Shown piece by piece: positions 48,360-56,660 of a stretch of 64,000 bases of DNA (positions are counted from its first letter, which is position 1; each line of letters starts with the position of its first letter). The DNA is taken from the NCBI RefSeq assembly GCF_003952345.1, contig NZ_CP034433.1:2418001-2482000 (forward strand), written 5' to 3'. The translations under genes were made by a program, and so were the position numbers. Origin of the DNA: Iodobacter ciconiae (lineage in GTDB: Bacteria; Pseudomonadota; Gammaproteobacteria; Burkholderiales; Chitinibacteraceae). The notes below the pieces were generated by a model. It saw nothing but the letters and a program-made list of their open reading frames with translations. It was not told where the DNA came from and ran no database searches.

Positions 48360-48455
48360 GAACTGAGCTTAAAAAATATAAGACTGAATGAAAAAACTGT
48401 TTTTCTCCATTAAACTCAGCATCCTCCGTGCCCTCAGTGGTTAAAGACGTGGGTT
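48360..48455. repeat. CACGGAG-type inverted repeat remnant
   Basis: Read on the minus strand the right end is AAACCCACGTCTTTAACCAC followed by TGAGGGCACGGAGGATGCTGAG, closely like the right end of the element at 49819-50078. GAACTGAGGAACTGAG on the left partly pairs with it (CTCAG). Together with copy C it fills the space between ubiJ and ubiB. Confidence 0.5.
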
Positions 48456-48457
48456 TA

Positions 48458-49021
48458 TTAAATATTTTTTTCACAGAACTGCAGCCGCTTTTCCAGCCTT
48501 GCCAGCGCATCACGCAGTTCATCCACATCATTACAAAACTGATTTACATCGCGCTTATGCGCTAAAAGCGGGGCTTCGTCTCGCCAGTATTCAGCTAAAT
48601 TCAATACCAGTCTTGAGCCTATTGCACCAGGGACACCGCCTACTTTGCCAGCGATACTCACCAGCCTTTGCGTGGCCACATCACCGATCAGTTTGGATAA
48701 TTCTTCAGCCGCATCCCAGCGCAACCCGCTCAGCACGTGGCCAATACGGCTACCCAGCTCACCATCGCCACTGAGGCGCACATGGCGGGCAGCAGCGGTT
48801 TTGTCCTGCATACGCCGGGTAAAAAAGCTCGGTGGCAAATCAAGCGTCGCTTCTGCTTCTTCGGCAAGACTTTCTGCCAGGCAGCCATCAGGCATCAGTA
48901 CCAGCGTTGCACTGACCAAAGGCAGGGAAATTTTGATAGTGCGGCCAGCAAATTGCGCGAGTTCAGCCTTTGCTGCCGCATCCTGCGCCAACAGGCGGTT
49001 AAGTACAGCGGCCAGCAACAT
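48458..49021 (-). CDS. ubiJ: Ubiquinone biosynthesis accessory factor UbiJ (SCP2 domain)
   Basis: A 187-residue protein. The first 110 residues form an SCP2 sterol-carrier-like lipid-binding domain (LAQFAGRTIKISLPLVSATLVLMPDGCLAE...VRLSGDGELGSRIGHVLSGLRWDAAEELSKLIGDVAT), and a C-terminal helix (VNQFCNDVDELRDALARLEKRL) likely contacts UbiK in the ubiquinone metabolon. The ATG overlaps the ubiE stop by one base, so it is coupled to ubiE. Length typical. Confidence 0.92.
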   Translation of the reverse strand: MLLAAVLNRLLAQDAAAKAELAQFAGRTIKISLPLVSATLVLMPDGCLAESLAEEAEATLDLPPSFFTRRMQDKTAAARHVRLSGDGELGSRIGHVLSGLRWDAAEELSKLIGDVATQRLVSIAGKVGGVPGAIGSRLVLNLAEYWRDEAPLLAHKRDVNQFCNDVDELRDALARLEKRLQFCEKNI

Positions 49022-49758
49022 TAGATTTTTGTCCCTTTATGCAAAGCCACCACACCGCCAGTCATATTATGAAAATCAACACGGCCAAAGCCTGCGTCTT
49101 TCATCATTTGCTTGAGTGTTTCCTGATCCGGGTGCATGCGGATTGATTCCGCCAGATACTGATAAGAATCGGCATCATTTGCCACCAGCTTGCCCATAAA
49201 CGGCAGCAATTTAAATGAATAAATATCGTAAGCAGGTTTAAGCGGTGCCCATACTTTAGAAAATTCCAATACCAGTAAACGCCCGCCGGGTTTTAATACG
49301 CGATGCATTTCTGCCAGTGCAGCATCTTTATGCGTCATATTGCGCAGACCAAACGCCACCGATACACAGTCAAAATAATTATCCGGAAACGGCAGCTTCT
49401 CGGCATCGCACTGCGCTACCGGCAAGGCATAGCCCTGATCCAGCAAGCGATCACGCCCCACACCCAGCATTGAGCTATTGATATCAGTCAGCCAAACCTG
49501 GCCTGTTTTGCCTACTTTTTTAGCAAAGGCTTTGGATAAGTCGCCCGTGCCACCGGCAATATCCAGCACCCTGTCACCCGCTTTCACCCCGCTGGTTTCA
49601 ATAGTGAAAAATTTCCAGATGCGGTGTAATCCACCAGACATTAAGTCATTCATCACATCGTATTTTTTAGCTACGGAATGAAAAACCTCAGCGACTTTTT
49701 GCGCCTTTTCGGATTCATTCACCGTTTTAAAACCAAAATGGGTACTTGGATCACTCAT
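49021..49758 (-). CDS. ubiE: Ubiquinone/menaquinone C-methyltransferase UbiE
   Basis: A 245-residue SAM-dependent methyltransferase (C-methylation in ubiquinone and menaquinone synthesis). N-terminal [42 protein letters not shown] is the UbiE signature 1. SAM site [15 protein letters not shown], and [13 protein letters not shown] with [16 protein letters not shown]. The C-terminus has [15 protein letters not shown] and ends with [12 protein letters not shown]. First of the ubi genes in this operon; preceded by a 260-bp repeat-bounded stretch. Confidence 0.97.
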   Translation of the reverse strand: MSDPSTHFGFKTVNESEKAQKVAEVFHSVAKKYDVMNDLMSGGLHRIWKFFTIETSGVKAGDRVLDIAGGTGDLSKAFAKKVGKTGQVWLTDINSSMLGVGRDRLLDQGYALPVAQCDAEKLPFPDNYFDCVSVAFGLRNMTHKDAALAEMHRVLKPGGRLLVLEFSKVWAPLKPAYDIYSFKLLPFMGKLVANDADSYQYLAESIRMHPDQETLKQMMKDAGFGRVDFHNMTGGVVALHKGTKI

Positions 49759-49818
49759 TATTTATCTCTCATCAGATGGCTTTACATCCGCCATTGCACA
49801 TAAATCACTTTAAATTTC

Positions 49819-50078
49819 AAACCAAAATCTTAAAACACGGAGAACACAGAAAAACACGGAGTTTCACGGAGAAAACCTTCTTCAGTGTCTGACGCAAAAT
49901 AACTTCCCGAAAAGACGCGCCATCACCCCTGAGTGTTTGTTATCAAAGATCCGGTAGCACCACTGGATCTCCGCCTGCGCGGGAATGACAAGGGAAGTTC
50001 AATGCGAGCCATGTCCTTCTTATTTTGCTACGTGTAGCTCCGTGTCCTCTTTTTCTTCGTGGTTTAAGATTTGGGTTT
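49819..50078. repeat. 260-bp element with imperfect terminal inverted repeats
   Basis: The left end (49819 on, AAACCAAAATCTTAAAACAC then GGAGAACACAGAAAAACACGG) is an imperfect mirror of the right end (to 50078; on the minus strand AAACCCAAATCTTAAACCAC then GAAGAAAAAGAGGACACGGAG). Inside is GGATCTCCGCCTGCGCGGGAATGACA, a short GC-rich dyad widely seen as an intergenic repeat. No ORF. It looks like a small non-autonomous element between DUF971 and ubiE. Confidence 0.55.
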
Positions 50079-50095
50079 TATATGTTTGCACTAAG

Positions 50096-50470
50096 CTACC
50101 CGGCTCTTGAAGCTCCGGCCTGTGCAAGCTTATCCAGATAATTCTGCCAGTTTACCGCCTGATTACACCCCAGCTCATAAAGGTGATCCCAGGAGTACAA
50201 CCCGGAATCATGGCCATCATCAAATACCAGTTTCACGGCATAATTGCCTACCGGTACAATATCAGCGATATTGACGCCTTCCTTACCCACTTGCAGCGTA
50301 CCAGGGCCAGCACCATGCCCGCGAACTTCGGCAGAAGGGCTATATACTCGCAGATACTCACAGGGCAATACAAAACAGCTCCCCTCATCAAAATGAATCT
50401 CCAGCTGTTTTGAGGCCTGATGAAGTTTTATCTCAACAGGCAAAGGTGTTGTTTTTGATAATCCGGACAT
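50096..50470 (-). CDS. DUF971 domain protein
   Basis: A 124-residue protein consisting of a single DUF971/GBBH-like N-terminal domain: PVEIKLHQASKQLEIHFDEGSCFVLPCEYLRVYSPSAEVRGH, followed by GNYAVKLVFDDGHDSGLYSWDHLYELG with the conserved DGHDSGxYSW motif. Standalone members often sit next to ubiE, as here, or near Fe-S cluster genes; function unknown. Transcribed in the ubiE direction with the repeat-like element between them. Divergent from phoB. Confidence 0.9.
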   Translation of the reverse strand: MSGLSKTTPLPVEIKLHQASKQLEIHFDEGSCFVLPCEYLRVYSPSAEVRGHGAGPGTLQVGKEGVNIADIVPVGNYAVKLVFDDGHDSGLYSWDHLYELGCNQAVNWQNYLDKLAQAGASRAG

Positions 50471-50684
50471 GGGCAGAAAAACTCTTTGACGTAGCCCTGC
50501 ATAATAACCCGCTTCGGGCCTTTGCTAACAGCAGCTTGCAGCAGGACCCACTGCCACTTCGTATAAAAAAGACGGCACAGATAATAAAAATAAGACCACT
50601 TTCACCAGACTTGTCATATTAAATACACATTCAGACCTTAATCTTGCAACAAATGTGGAACTTTATTCCGCGAGGTAAATTGTT

Positions 50685-51377
50685 ATGCCCGCCAATATCT
50701 TACTTGTTGAAGACGAACCAGCCATTCAGGAGCTGATTGCTTTCAATCTCTCTCAAGCAGGCCATCATGTAATGCGCGCCGACTCTGCAGAAAACGCACA
50801 AAACATTGTCAGAAACGCACTGCCCGATTTAATCCTGCTCGATTGGATGCTGCCCGGTATGAGCGGCATCGATTTTGCCAGAAAACTACGCGCTGACGAG
50901 CGTACCCGGCAAATCCCCCTGATCATGCTCACCGCCCGCTCGGACGAGCAGGATAAGGTGATCGGCCTTGAAACCGGCGCAGATGATTACATTACCAAGC
51001 CTTTTAGCCCACGTGAATTGCAAGCACGCATTAAGGCCGTCCTACGCCGCCGCGCACCGCAAATTACCGATGATACGGTTGAAGTGCAGGGGCTGCGCCT
51101 CGACCCTGCCACGCATCGCGTGACCGGCAATAGCGAAACCATCGATTTAGGCCCGACCGAATTTCGCCTGCTGCACTTTTTTATGACCCACCCGGAGCGG
51201 GTACATTCCCGAGCACAATTGCTGGATCACGTCTGGGGAGACCATGTATTTGTAGAAGAACGCACCGTTGATGTGCATATCCGGCGCTTGCGCTCTGCTC
51301 TGGAATCAAGCAATTTTGACCGATTAATCCAGACGGTTCGTGGCACAGGTTACCGGCTGTCTGCACACAATAATTAA
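50685..51377 (+). CDS. phoB: Phosphate regulon response regulator PhoB
   Basis: A 230-residue OmpR/PhoB-type regulator: receiver domain (acidic pair ED at 9-10, phospho-Asp53 in LLDWMLPG, Lys in TKPFSPRE) and winged-helix DNA-binding domain ([31 protein letters not shown]...[16 protein letters not shown]...VRGTGYRL). Activates Pho-box promoters when phosphate is scarce. The upstream TTGTCATATTAAATACACAT only loosely resembles a Pho box, so autoregulation is not established. Ribosome binding site CGAGGTAAA. Confidence 0.95.
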   Translation: MPANILLVEDEPAIQELIAFNLSQAGHHVMRADSAENAQNIVRNALPDLILLDWMLPGMSGIDFARKLRADERTRQIPLIMLTARSDEQDKVIGLETGADDYITKPFSPRELQARIKAVLRRRAPQITDDTVEVQGLRLDPATHRVTGNSETIDLGPTEFRLLHFFMTHPERVHSRAQLLDHVWGDHVFVEERTVDVHIRRLRSALESSNFDRLIQTVRGTGYRLSAHNN

Positions 51378-51655
51378 ACATACCCCTGGCTTTGCCAGCG
51401 TTTATTCACCATTGCACCGGGCCGGAAAATGGCACAGGGTATGCGGCAAAGCTTATGAGGGCGGATATCCAAGACGCGCAACGCCATGGATCAAATATCA
51501 GCAGACACTAGCGACAAACAGCATAGTTTGGCAATAATACCCTTACATAAAGCTTTTCAAAGCAATACACGACTCTTTATGAAAAAATGCTGGACGCTTT
51601 ATAAAGCCTCAATAATTTATGGAAGGCAAGTGTTTTCCTTTGGATATAAGACCGA
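51378..51655. other. Unusually long phoB-phoR gap
   Basis: 278 bases without a credible gene between phoB and phoR, which usually touch or overlap. Short open frames here (one running into phoR in another frame) have no family resemblance or ribosome binding sites. No transposon remnant or hairpin was identified. Confidence 0.45.
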
Positions 51656-52945
51656 ATGCTCTGGCTACGATCTCTGATTTACTACCTGACAATGGCGATA
51701 TTTTCTGCGTCCATTGGTGCTATTTTTGGGCTGACCTGTGGCATGGCAACCGCGATAGGCCTTTTATCCTGCTCGGTTCTGTATCACCTGATTAACCTTG
51801 GCAAGCTCCACCGCTGGGTAGAGAACTCCCGCGTGGATAATGTTCCTAGCGGCATTTTGCTCTGGCAAGAAGTATTTGACCGGGTTTACAACCAGGTCAG
51901 GCTGCAAAGCAAAATTAAAGAACGGCTCACCAATACACTGGATCGCTTTACCAACGCCAGCGAAGCCCTGCCGGACGGCGTGGTGATTCTGGATGAGCAC
52001 GATAGAATCGAATGGTGCAATCGTTCTGCTGCACAGCATATGGCAATCAACCGTGTAAGCGATGTCTGGCAGGTGATCAGCAATATTGTTCGCCATCCAT
52101 CCCTGCGCGAATACTTGCGCAGCCAGGATTTTGCCCATCCCCTTGTCCTACGTACTCACCGCCCTCAGGAACAGGTTTTATCCGTACAACTGGTTCCATT
52201 TGACTCCAGCCGCAAACTGCTTTTATCTCGTGATATTACCCAGCTGGATCGCGTCCAGACCGTACACCGTGATTTTATCGCCAATGTCTCGCACGAGCTG
52301 CGCACCCCGCTAACCGTTGTGGGTGGCTTTATCGAAACCATGATCGATATGCCCGACACCGATGCACGTACCCGGGGACAGCATCTACAGCTCATGTATG
52401 ATCAAACCCAGCGTATGCAGCGTCTGGTTGACGATTTGCTAACTCTTTCCCGCCTGGAAAGCGGCCAGCAAATGCGCGAAGAAGAAGTTGATGTGCCCCA
52501 GCTGATGCGCTTGCTTGCCGCCGAAGCAGAAGGCCTGTCGCAAGGTCGCCACGTTGTAACGATCGGCAAGCTCGATTCGATTCGATTAATTGGCAACCAC
52601 GACGAGCTGCATTCGGCCTTTGGCAATCTGGTTTCCAACGCCATCCGCTATACGCCTAATGGCGGCGAGATTACTTTATCGTGGAATCTTAGCTTTGAGC
52701 ATGGCTTATTTAGCGTGAAAGACTCGGGCATCGGCATCTCACCCGAACACGTGCCCCGCCTGACCGAGCGTTTTTACCGCGTAGATCGCGGCCGCTCACG
52801 CTCCACCGGTGGCACCGGCCTTGGTTTGGCCATCGTGAAGCACATCATCCAGCGCCATCAGGCCCAGTTACAGGTGCAATCCAAATCAGGCGAAGGCAGC
52901 GAATTCTCAGTAAAATTCCCGCCGCAGCGCTTAATTAATAACTGA
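51656..52945 (+). CDS. phoR: Phosphate regulon sensor histidine kinase PhoR
   Basis: A 429-residue membrane kinase. Two close hydrophobic helices in residues 3-45 anchor it without a periplasmic domain, as in E. coli PhoR. PAS domain at about 95-200 (ALPDGVVILDEHDRIEWCN). H-box FIANVSHELRTPLTVV with His213; N-box HSAFGNLVSNAIRYT; G1 VKDSGIGI; G2 STGGTGLGLAIVKH. It controls PhoB phosphorylation through the PstSCAB-PhoU system, which is not in the window. Its 3' end marks the edge of the AT-rich accessory block. Confidence 0.95.
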   Translation: MLWLRSLIYYLTMAIFSASIGAIFGLTCGMATAIGLLSCSVLYHLINLGKLHRWVENSRVDNVPSGILLWQEVFDRVYNQVRLQSKIKERLTNTLDRFTNASEALPDGVVILDEHDRIEWCNRSAAQHMAINRVSDVWQVISNIVRHPSLREYLRSQDFAHPLVLRTHRPQEQVLSVQLVPFDSSRKLLLSRDITQLDRVQTVHRDFIANVSHELRTPLTVVGGFIETMIDMPDTDARTRGQHLQLMYDQTQRMQRLVDDLLTLSRLESGQQMREEEVDVPQLMRLLAAEAEGLSQGRHVVTIGKLDSIRLIGNHDELHSAFGNLVSNAIRYTPNGGEITLSWNLSFEHGLFSVKDSGIGISPEHVPRLTERFYRVDRGRSRSTGGTGLGLAIVKHIIQRHQAQLQVQSKSGEGSEFSVKFPPQRLINN

Positions 52946-53121
52946 CCATCATTTGAGTAATTAAAACTTTTATATTTAAATTTAGTTTTGCATGAAAAAG
53001 ACTTACCTTCCTCTGAAAAAGATAAAGAACTTTCCGAAGTTCTGGAAGCTATAATATTTTGAGCGCTCGCATAGTTAAATATGGCCATTAAAGCAAGTAA
53101 CACGTAAATTTCAATCTTCAT
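52858..53121 (-). pseudogene. Truncated exported protein at the phoR/island boundary
   Basis: An open frame of 87 codons starting with a good signal peptide (MKIEIYVLLALMAIFNYASA) and about 38 mature residues (ASRTSESSLSFSEEGKSFSCKTKFKYKSF) in AT-rich DNA. Its last 29 codons run antisense through the end of phoR and have that gene's base composition. It is most simply read as the 5' part of a gene whose remainder was lost where accessory DNA joins the phoR region. It may have been a third immunity-type or secreted protein. Expression unknown. Confidence 0.45.
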
Positions 53122-53318
53122 GTTAAAAAGACAATAAAATATTTTTTGCTGTACGAGCTAATTTTCACTAACCTTCCTAATTGATATAAGCACATTAATT
53201 ACATAGATTACAGCCTTTTAAATTACAAACTCAAGGTTGTGGCCTAGCTTAGGTAAAAGATGTGCAACCGCATGATAAAATAAGGCTATATATATTATGA
53301 AATGTAATATTTTTTCCC

Positions 53319-53933
53319 TTAACCCCAATTTGTCTCCATTGTAGAAAACAATAGATTGACTGATTTTATAAAATCAATATCCGTATTGTTTTTTGGATTG
53401 TAATTTACAGAATAACGAATACAAGGAGGGTTTCCTGATAAAGAATAGAATGAAAATTCTTTATTGCTCACAGAGTCAGAAATTTTTTTGTCAATGGCAT
53501 AATAAATTCCTTTCTTATTTTTTTTGAACTCGACATTAAGAGCTTCGACGGGGACTCCATCATCAACTAGGTCTGATGATGTTAAGCTATTTTCATTTAT
53601 TTTCTTTAAAATCAATTCAGGAATAGAGCTTTTAAGATCAATAAATGCTTCAGATTTTTTCCTGTTATCAGTTCTATTTATTGGAATAACCCTATCGCAT
53701 GCAGTAAGTTTTGTTTTTTGTTTGGCGGGACTTAGATCTGTCTCCTTACCCCATGCGGGCATATTAACTCTTTGAAGGTTGTTTGAATTCCTTCTTATTG
53801 TATTTGAATCAATAGGGCTGGCAACTGACAACCAAACAATGTCGCAATAATTTATTCTTATTACTTCACTGGAAAATGCCTCTTTTGCACTAAAAGCAAA
53901 CAGAAATAAAAGAATATAATAAAAAATTTTCAT
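53319..53933 (-). CDS. Exported protein, second immunity candidate of the T6SS module
   Basis: A 204-residue protein with signal peptide MKIFYYILLFLFAFSAKEAFS (cleaved near residue 21-22) and an AT-rich coding sequence. Mature part contains three Cys (NYCDIVWLS, LTACDRVIP, GNPPCIRYSVNY), Lys/Asn/Ser-rich segments and no recognised domain. It starts 48 bp after the other small exported gene of the effector operon, in the same direction, so it is likely co-transcribed. Periplasmic location fits protection against a peptidoglycan-cutting effector. No family was recognised; the immunity role is inferred from position only. Confidence 0.6.
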   Translation of the reverse strand: MKIFYYILLFLFAFSAKEAFSSEVIRINYCDIVWLSVASPIDSNTIRRNSNNLQRVNMPAWGKETDLSPAKQKTKLTACDRVIPINRTDNRKKSEAFIDLKSSIPELILKKINENSLTSSDLVDDGVPVEALNVEFKKNKKGIYYAIDKKISDSVSNKEFSFYSLSGNPPCIRYSVNYNPKNNTDIDFIKSVNLLFSTMETNWG

Positions 53934-53981
53934 GATTTTACATCTAACATAAAATAAACGTTTTTAGGGTGGTTATATTAA

Positions 53982-54467
53982 CTATTCAATATTTTTAAGT
54001 CGTTTTTTTAGTAGAATAAAGTTTTTTGATTTTTTACTGTATCCATACTCAAACTCTTGCCATTTAGCATTTGATTCGATTTCAACTGTCCTTATTAAAC
54101 GGACACCATTGTAAGATTTTTTTAGAATTGAAATTCCACTTAAAGTCACATCTGGATAAAAAACCAGACGATATGTGCACTTATCTTTAAAATAGACTGC
54201 TGAGAAGTATTGTCTATATTTATTGATTGGTTCTACAAGTAAGGCTTCAATGTTGCCTTTAGGTGAATTATTAAAATTTGCTGGCGAAACTTGCAACTTA
54301 CTTTTGAATTTCTCTAAATCACAGTTTTTATTTTCAGCACACACATAATATACAACATCATTATCTAAAAAAAGATCAGAAAAAATGGATTGCCGCATTT
54401 GATCTTCTGATGGGCACGCATTAGCAAAAAGAGGAAGAAAAATTAAGAAAATTGATATTTTTGTCAT
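53982..54467 (-). CDS. Exported protein, probable immunity protein for the adjacent effector
   Basis: A 161-residue protein: signal peptide MTKISIFLIFLPLFANA ending just before Cys18 (NACPSEDQ), so lipoprotein processing is possible although the lipobox is weak. The mature domain has four Cys (CPSE, YYVCAENKNCDLE, KDKCTYRLVF) and a basic C-terminus. Its ATG overlaps the effector stop by 4 bp (ATGA), which ties its translation to that of the toxin, the usual arrangement for a cognate immunity gene. Periplasmic localisation matches a target in the cell wall. I do not recognise the family. Confidence 0.7.
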   Translation of the reverse strand: MTKISIFLIFLPLFANACPSEDQMRQSIFSDLFLDNDVVYYVCAENKNCDLEKFKSKLQVSPANFNNSPKGNIEALLVEPINKYRQYFSAVYFKDKCTYRLVFYPDVTLSGISILKKSYNGVRLIRTVEIESNAKWQEFEYGYSKKSKNFILLKKRLKNIE

Positions 54468-56641
54468 AATGGCCTACGAGCTAATATGTCCACATTAATG
54501 GAGTGATTTCCAGTTTCAAAGACACGCTTGACTTGCCCACGAACAACTCGCTGACCTGTCTTTACACTACTTCTTCGCCATGTAAACGTCAATACTTCAA
54601 AATCTTGTAAAGGGATGTCCTCTAATAAAATGTATTTAAGGTAGTAAGCAACTTGCAACCTTCCATCCAAACCGTTTAGCTTCTCAATTGAAACATTGCC
54701 ATTCGTTCCACGAGCAGTTTGTAATGCTACATCTATTGAAAACCCTCTATCAGCTTCAATTAAAATATTCCTTCCAATAGCCGATGCTGATGGGTTTACC
54801 CAAAACACTGCAGTATCAATACAATTATGATCATTTTCAGCAATGAGTTGCTCTGGATCCCATCCAAGTGCGCTAAATTGCCCTGTTATTTGTCTTGTAA
54901 CAAATCCTCTGTAGTTCCCATATGATTGGTAGTTTGATAAGTGAGTTAGTTGTATTAACCCACGCCCGTACCAAGGAGCGTATGAAGCCTGAGAGCCATT
55001 GCCCTCAACCATCAATCTCAAGTATCCAGTTTCTTCCCATACATTTGCAAAGAAAAAAACACGACGTATTGTGTTATCTATAGAATATTTTCTTAGGACT
55101 ATGTTTAGATGCCTCCCCCATCTATTTACTCTTGTTTGAATAGCAGTATTGCTCCCTATATTTTCGGAACGAAATGTTGTTTCTGATAGCTTTTTTACAG
55201 TAATAGGTATTGTTTGAATAAGTTCATTAGGACTTAACCATCCGCATTTCCTGAAATGACCAATAAACTCTCTTGGATGAAAGTGCCAATGATCAGCTGT
55301 AATTCCTAAATCTGCCTCTGCCCAAAAGCATAAAGCAGTTATTAGCTTTATAAAATTTTCATACTGATCTGTATCTAAAGGTGTTTCCAATAAATCACTT
55401 TCCGTTTTTATCCATTCATATCTTGTATTGAGCGTTGCAACTTCCCATTCAGTAGGAAATTTGCAGATTGAACGTGAAAGTCTCTCTTTTACTTTATCCT
55501 GCCCCAAAACTTGCACTAACTCTTTGCTGGTATATTTCTTGTCACCATCGCTATCCAGCCATCCTAATAAGGTAGGCGAATTACATTGGCTATCTGGTGT
55601 TGCATCATCAGCAATTAAATTCCACCCCATCCAGTGAGGGAAATCTGCGTCACTATATTTTTTAATTGATACGGCATTTAAATTCACCCAGCCTTGCCCG
55701 TCTGGATAATTGACTCTTCTCCAATGCGGAGCTGCTCCAGCAGGAATCGCTGTTTCATTATCAATATTAATGACTCGACCAAAACGAAGTAATTCATACA
55801 TAGCACTCGACGCAATCTCATTACGATTGGCTAGTGTTGTCGCAGCTTTATATAAATTGTATTCATAGTCGGTCTCAATTATTTCATTGCCAATGCAGGT
55901 ATATTCACCCAAAATTTCTGGATTTTCTTGCCGCGTTGACATTTTACAATTGCCTTTTTCAAAGCGCATTGAGATAAATAGTGGTGTCGTGGAGATATAG
56001 GCTGGCGTGCCAGCCCCTGTTTGTGAATTTGCACTAGGCTGTGCCCCATAAAATGTTGCTCCCGCAGGAAGATAAAAGTGCATATCCCCATAAACAACAT
56101 CCATACGGCCATCTTTACTTAAATCTAAATTCCCTTTCTCACGACCTACTAATTTTTTTAAATTATCGTCATCACAAATTATTTCCATGTGCATGGCATT
56201 GTTGCTATTACACTGGCCGACAGAGCCCAATTCAGTTTTACGATATACGGGTTGATTCTTTTGAACAAACACCTGTTTCAGATGCATATAGATGGAGTAA
56301 TACTCCACTTGCCCCTCAAGGCCTTCTCCAATTTCAGTGCTGTGTTTAATAATGGCACAGCCATCACTACTACCACCATTAATCGCGAGATCAGGCTTTG
56401 CATTTTCTCCCGTTAAAGGCGAAGGCTTGCGGGCAAACATCACTTTACCATCTGCAATTGCACGTACAGGCTCGCCCCTTGTTCCCGTATCCGTGTGCTC
56501 AATATGTTGGCCACCGTGCCAAGCTAATAAGCTGCTAATTGGATAATTGCCCTTGGATTCAAAAGGCATCAGCCCTTTTAACCAGTCCTCATCGGATTGA
56601 TTACCCTGAGCTGTTTTAAGTAAAGGAGGACTAATGATCAT
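54464..56641 (-). CDS. T6SS peptidoglycan-degrading effector: M23-like plus EF-hand plus GH19-like domains (TseP-like)
   Basis: A 725-residue protein with no signal peptide, encoded 19 bp after vgrG. N-terminal domain (about 35-200) is LytM/M23-like: WHGGQHIEH (candidate Zn ligands His42, His46), VRAIADGKV, YYSIYMHLKQV (His120), VGQCNSNNAMHMEI (His151). A middle region (about 215-400) contains GWVNLNAVSI (SH3-like) and DSDGDKKYTSKE (363-374), a complete 12-residue EF-hand calcium loop. The C-terminal part (about 480-680) is GH19/lysozyme-like: FFANVWEETGYL with catalytic-type Glu537, and PWYGRGLIQLTHLSNYQSYG. The layout recalls the dual amidase-lysozyme effector TseP of Aeromonas. Predicted to cut both peptide and glycan parts of rival cell walls after VgrG delivery. 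The coding sequence is AT-rich compared with vgrG. Confidence 0.85.
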   Translation of the reverse strand: MIISPPLLKTAQGNQSDEDWLKGLMPFESKGNYPISSLLAWHGGQHIEHTDTGTRGEPVRAIADGKVMFARKPSPLTGENAKPDLAINGGSSDGCAIIKHSTEIGEGLEGQVEYYSIYMHLKQVFVQKNQPVYRKTELGSVGQCNSNNAMHMEIICDDDNLKKLVGREKGNLDLSKDGRMDVVYGDMHFYLPAGATFYGAQPSANSQTGAGTPAYISTTPLFISMRFEKGNCKMSTRQENPEILGEYTCIGNEIIETDYEYNLYKAATTLANRNEIASSAMYELLRFGRVINIDNETAIPAGAAPHWRRVNYPDGQGWVNLNAVSIKKYSDADFPHWMGWNLIADDATPDSQCNSPTLLGWLDSDGDKKYTSKELVQVLGQDKVKERLSRSICKFPTEWEVATLNTRYEWIKTESDLLETPLDTDQYENFIKLITALCFWAEADLGITADHWHFHPREFIGHFRKCGWLSPNELIQTIPITVKKLSETTFRSENIGSNTAIQTRVNRWGRHLNIVLRKYSIDNTIRRVFFFANVWEETGYLRLMVEGNGSQASYAPWYGRGLIQLTHLSNYQSYGNYRGFVTRQITGQFSALGWDPEQLIAENDHNCIDTAVFWVNPSASAIGRNILIEADRGFSIDVALQTARGTNGNVSIEKLNGLDGRLQVAYYLKYILLEDIPLQDFEVLTFTWRRSSVKTGQRVVRGQVKRVFETGNHSINVDILARRPL

Positions 56642-56660
56642 AGATGTTTGCCAGTATTAA

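Noticed and set aside
50600..50684. Pho box upstream of phoB
   Set aside because: TTGTCATATTAAATACACAT matches only one half-site well; too weak to call.
51486..51677. 63-codon frame between phoB and phoR
   Set aside because: No ribosome binding site or family resemblance; overlaps the phoR start out of frame.
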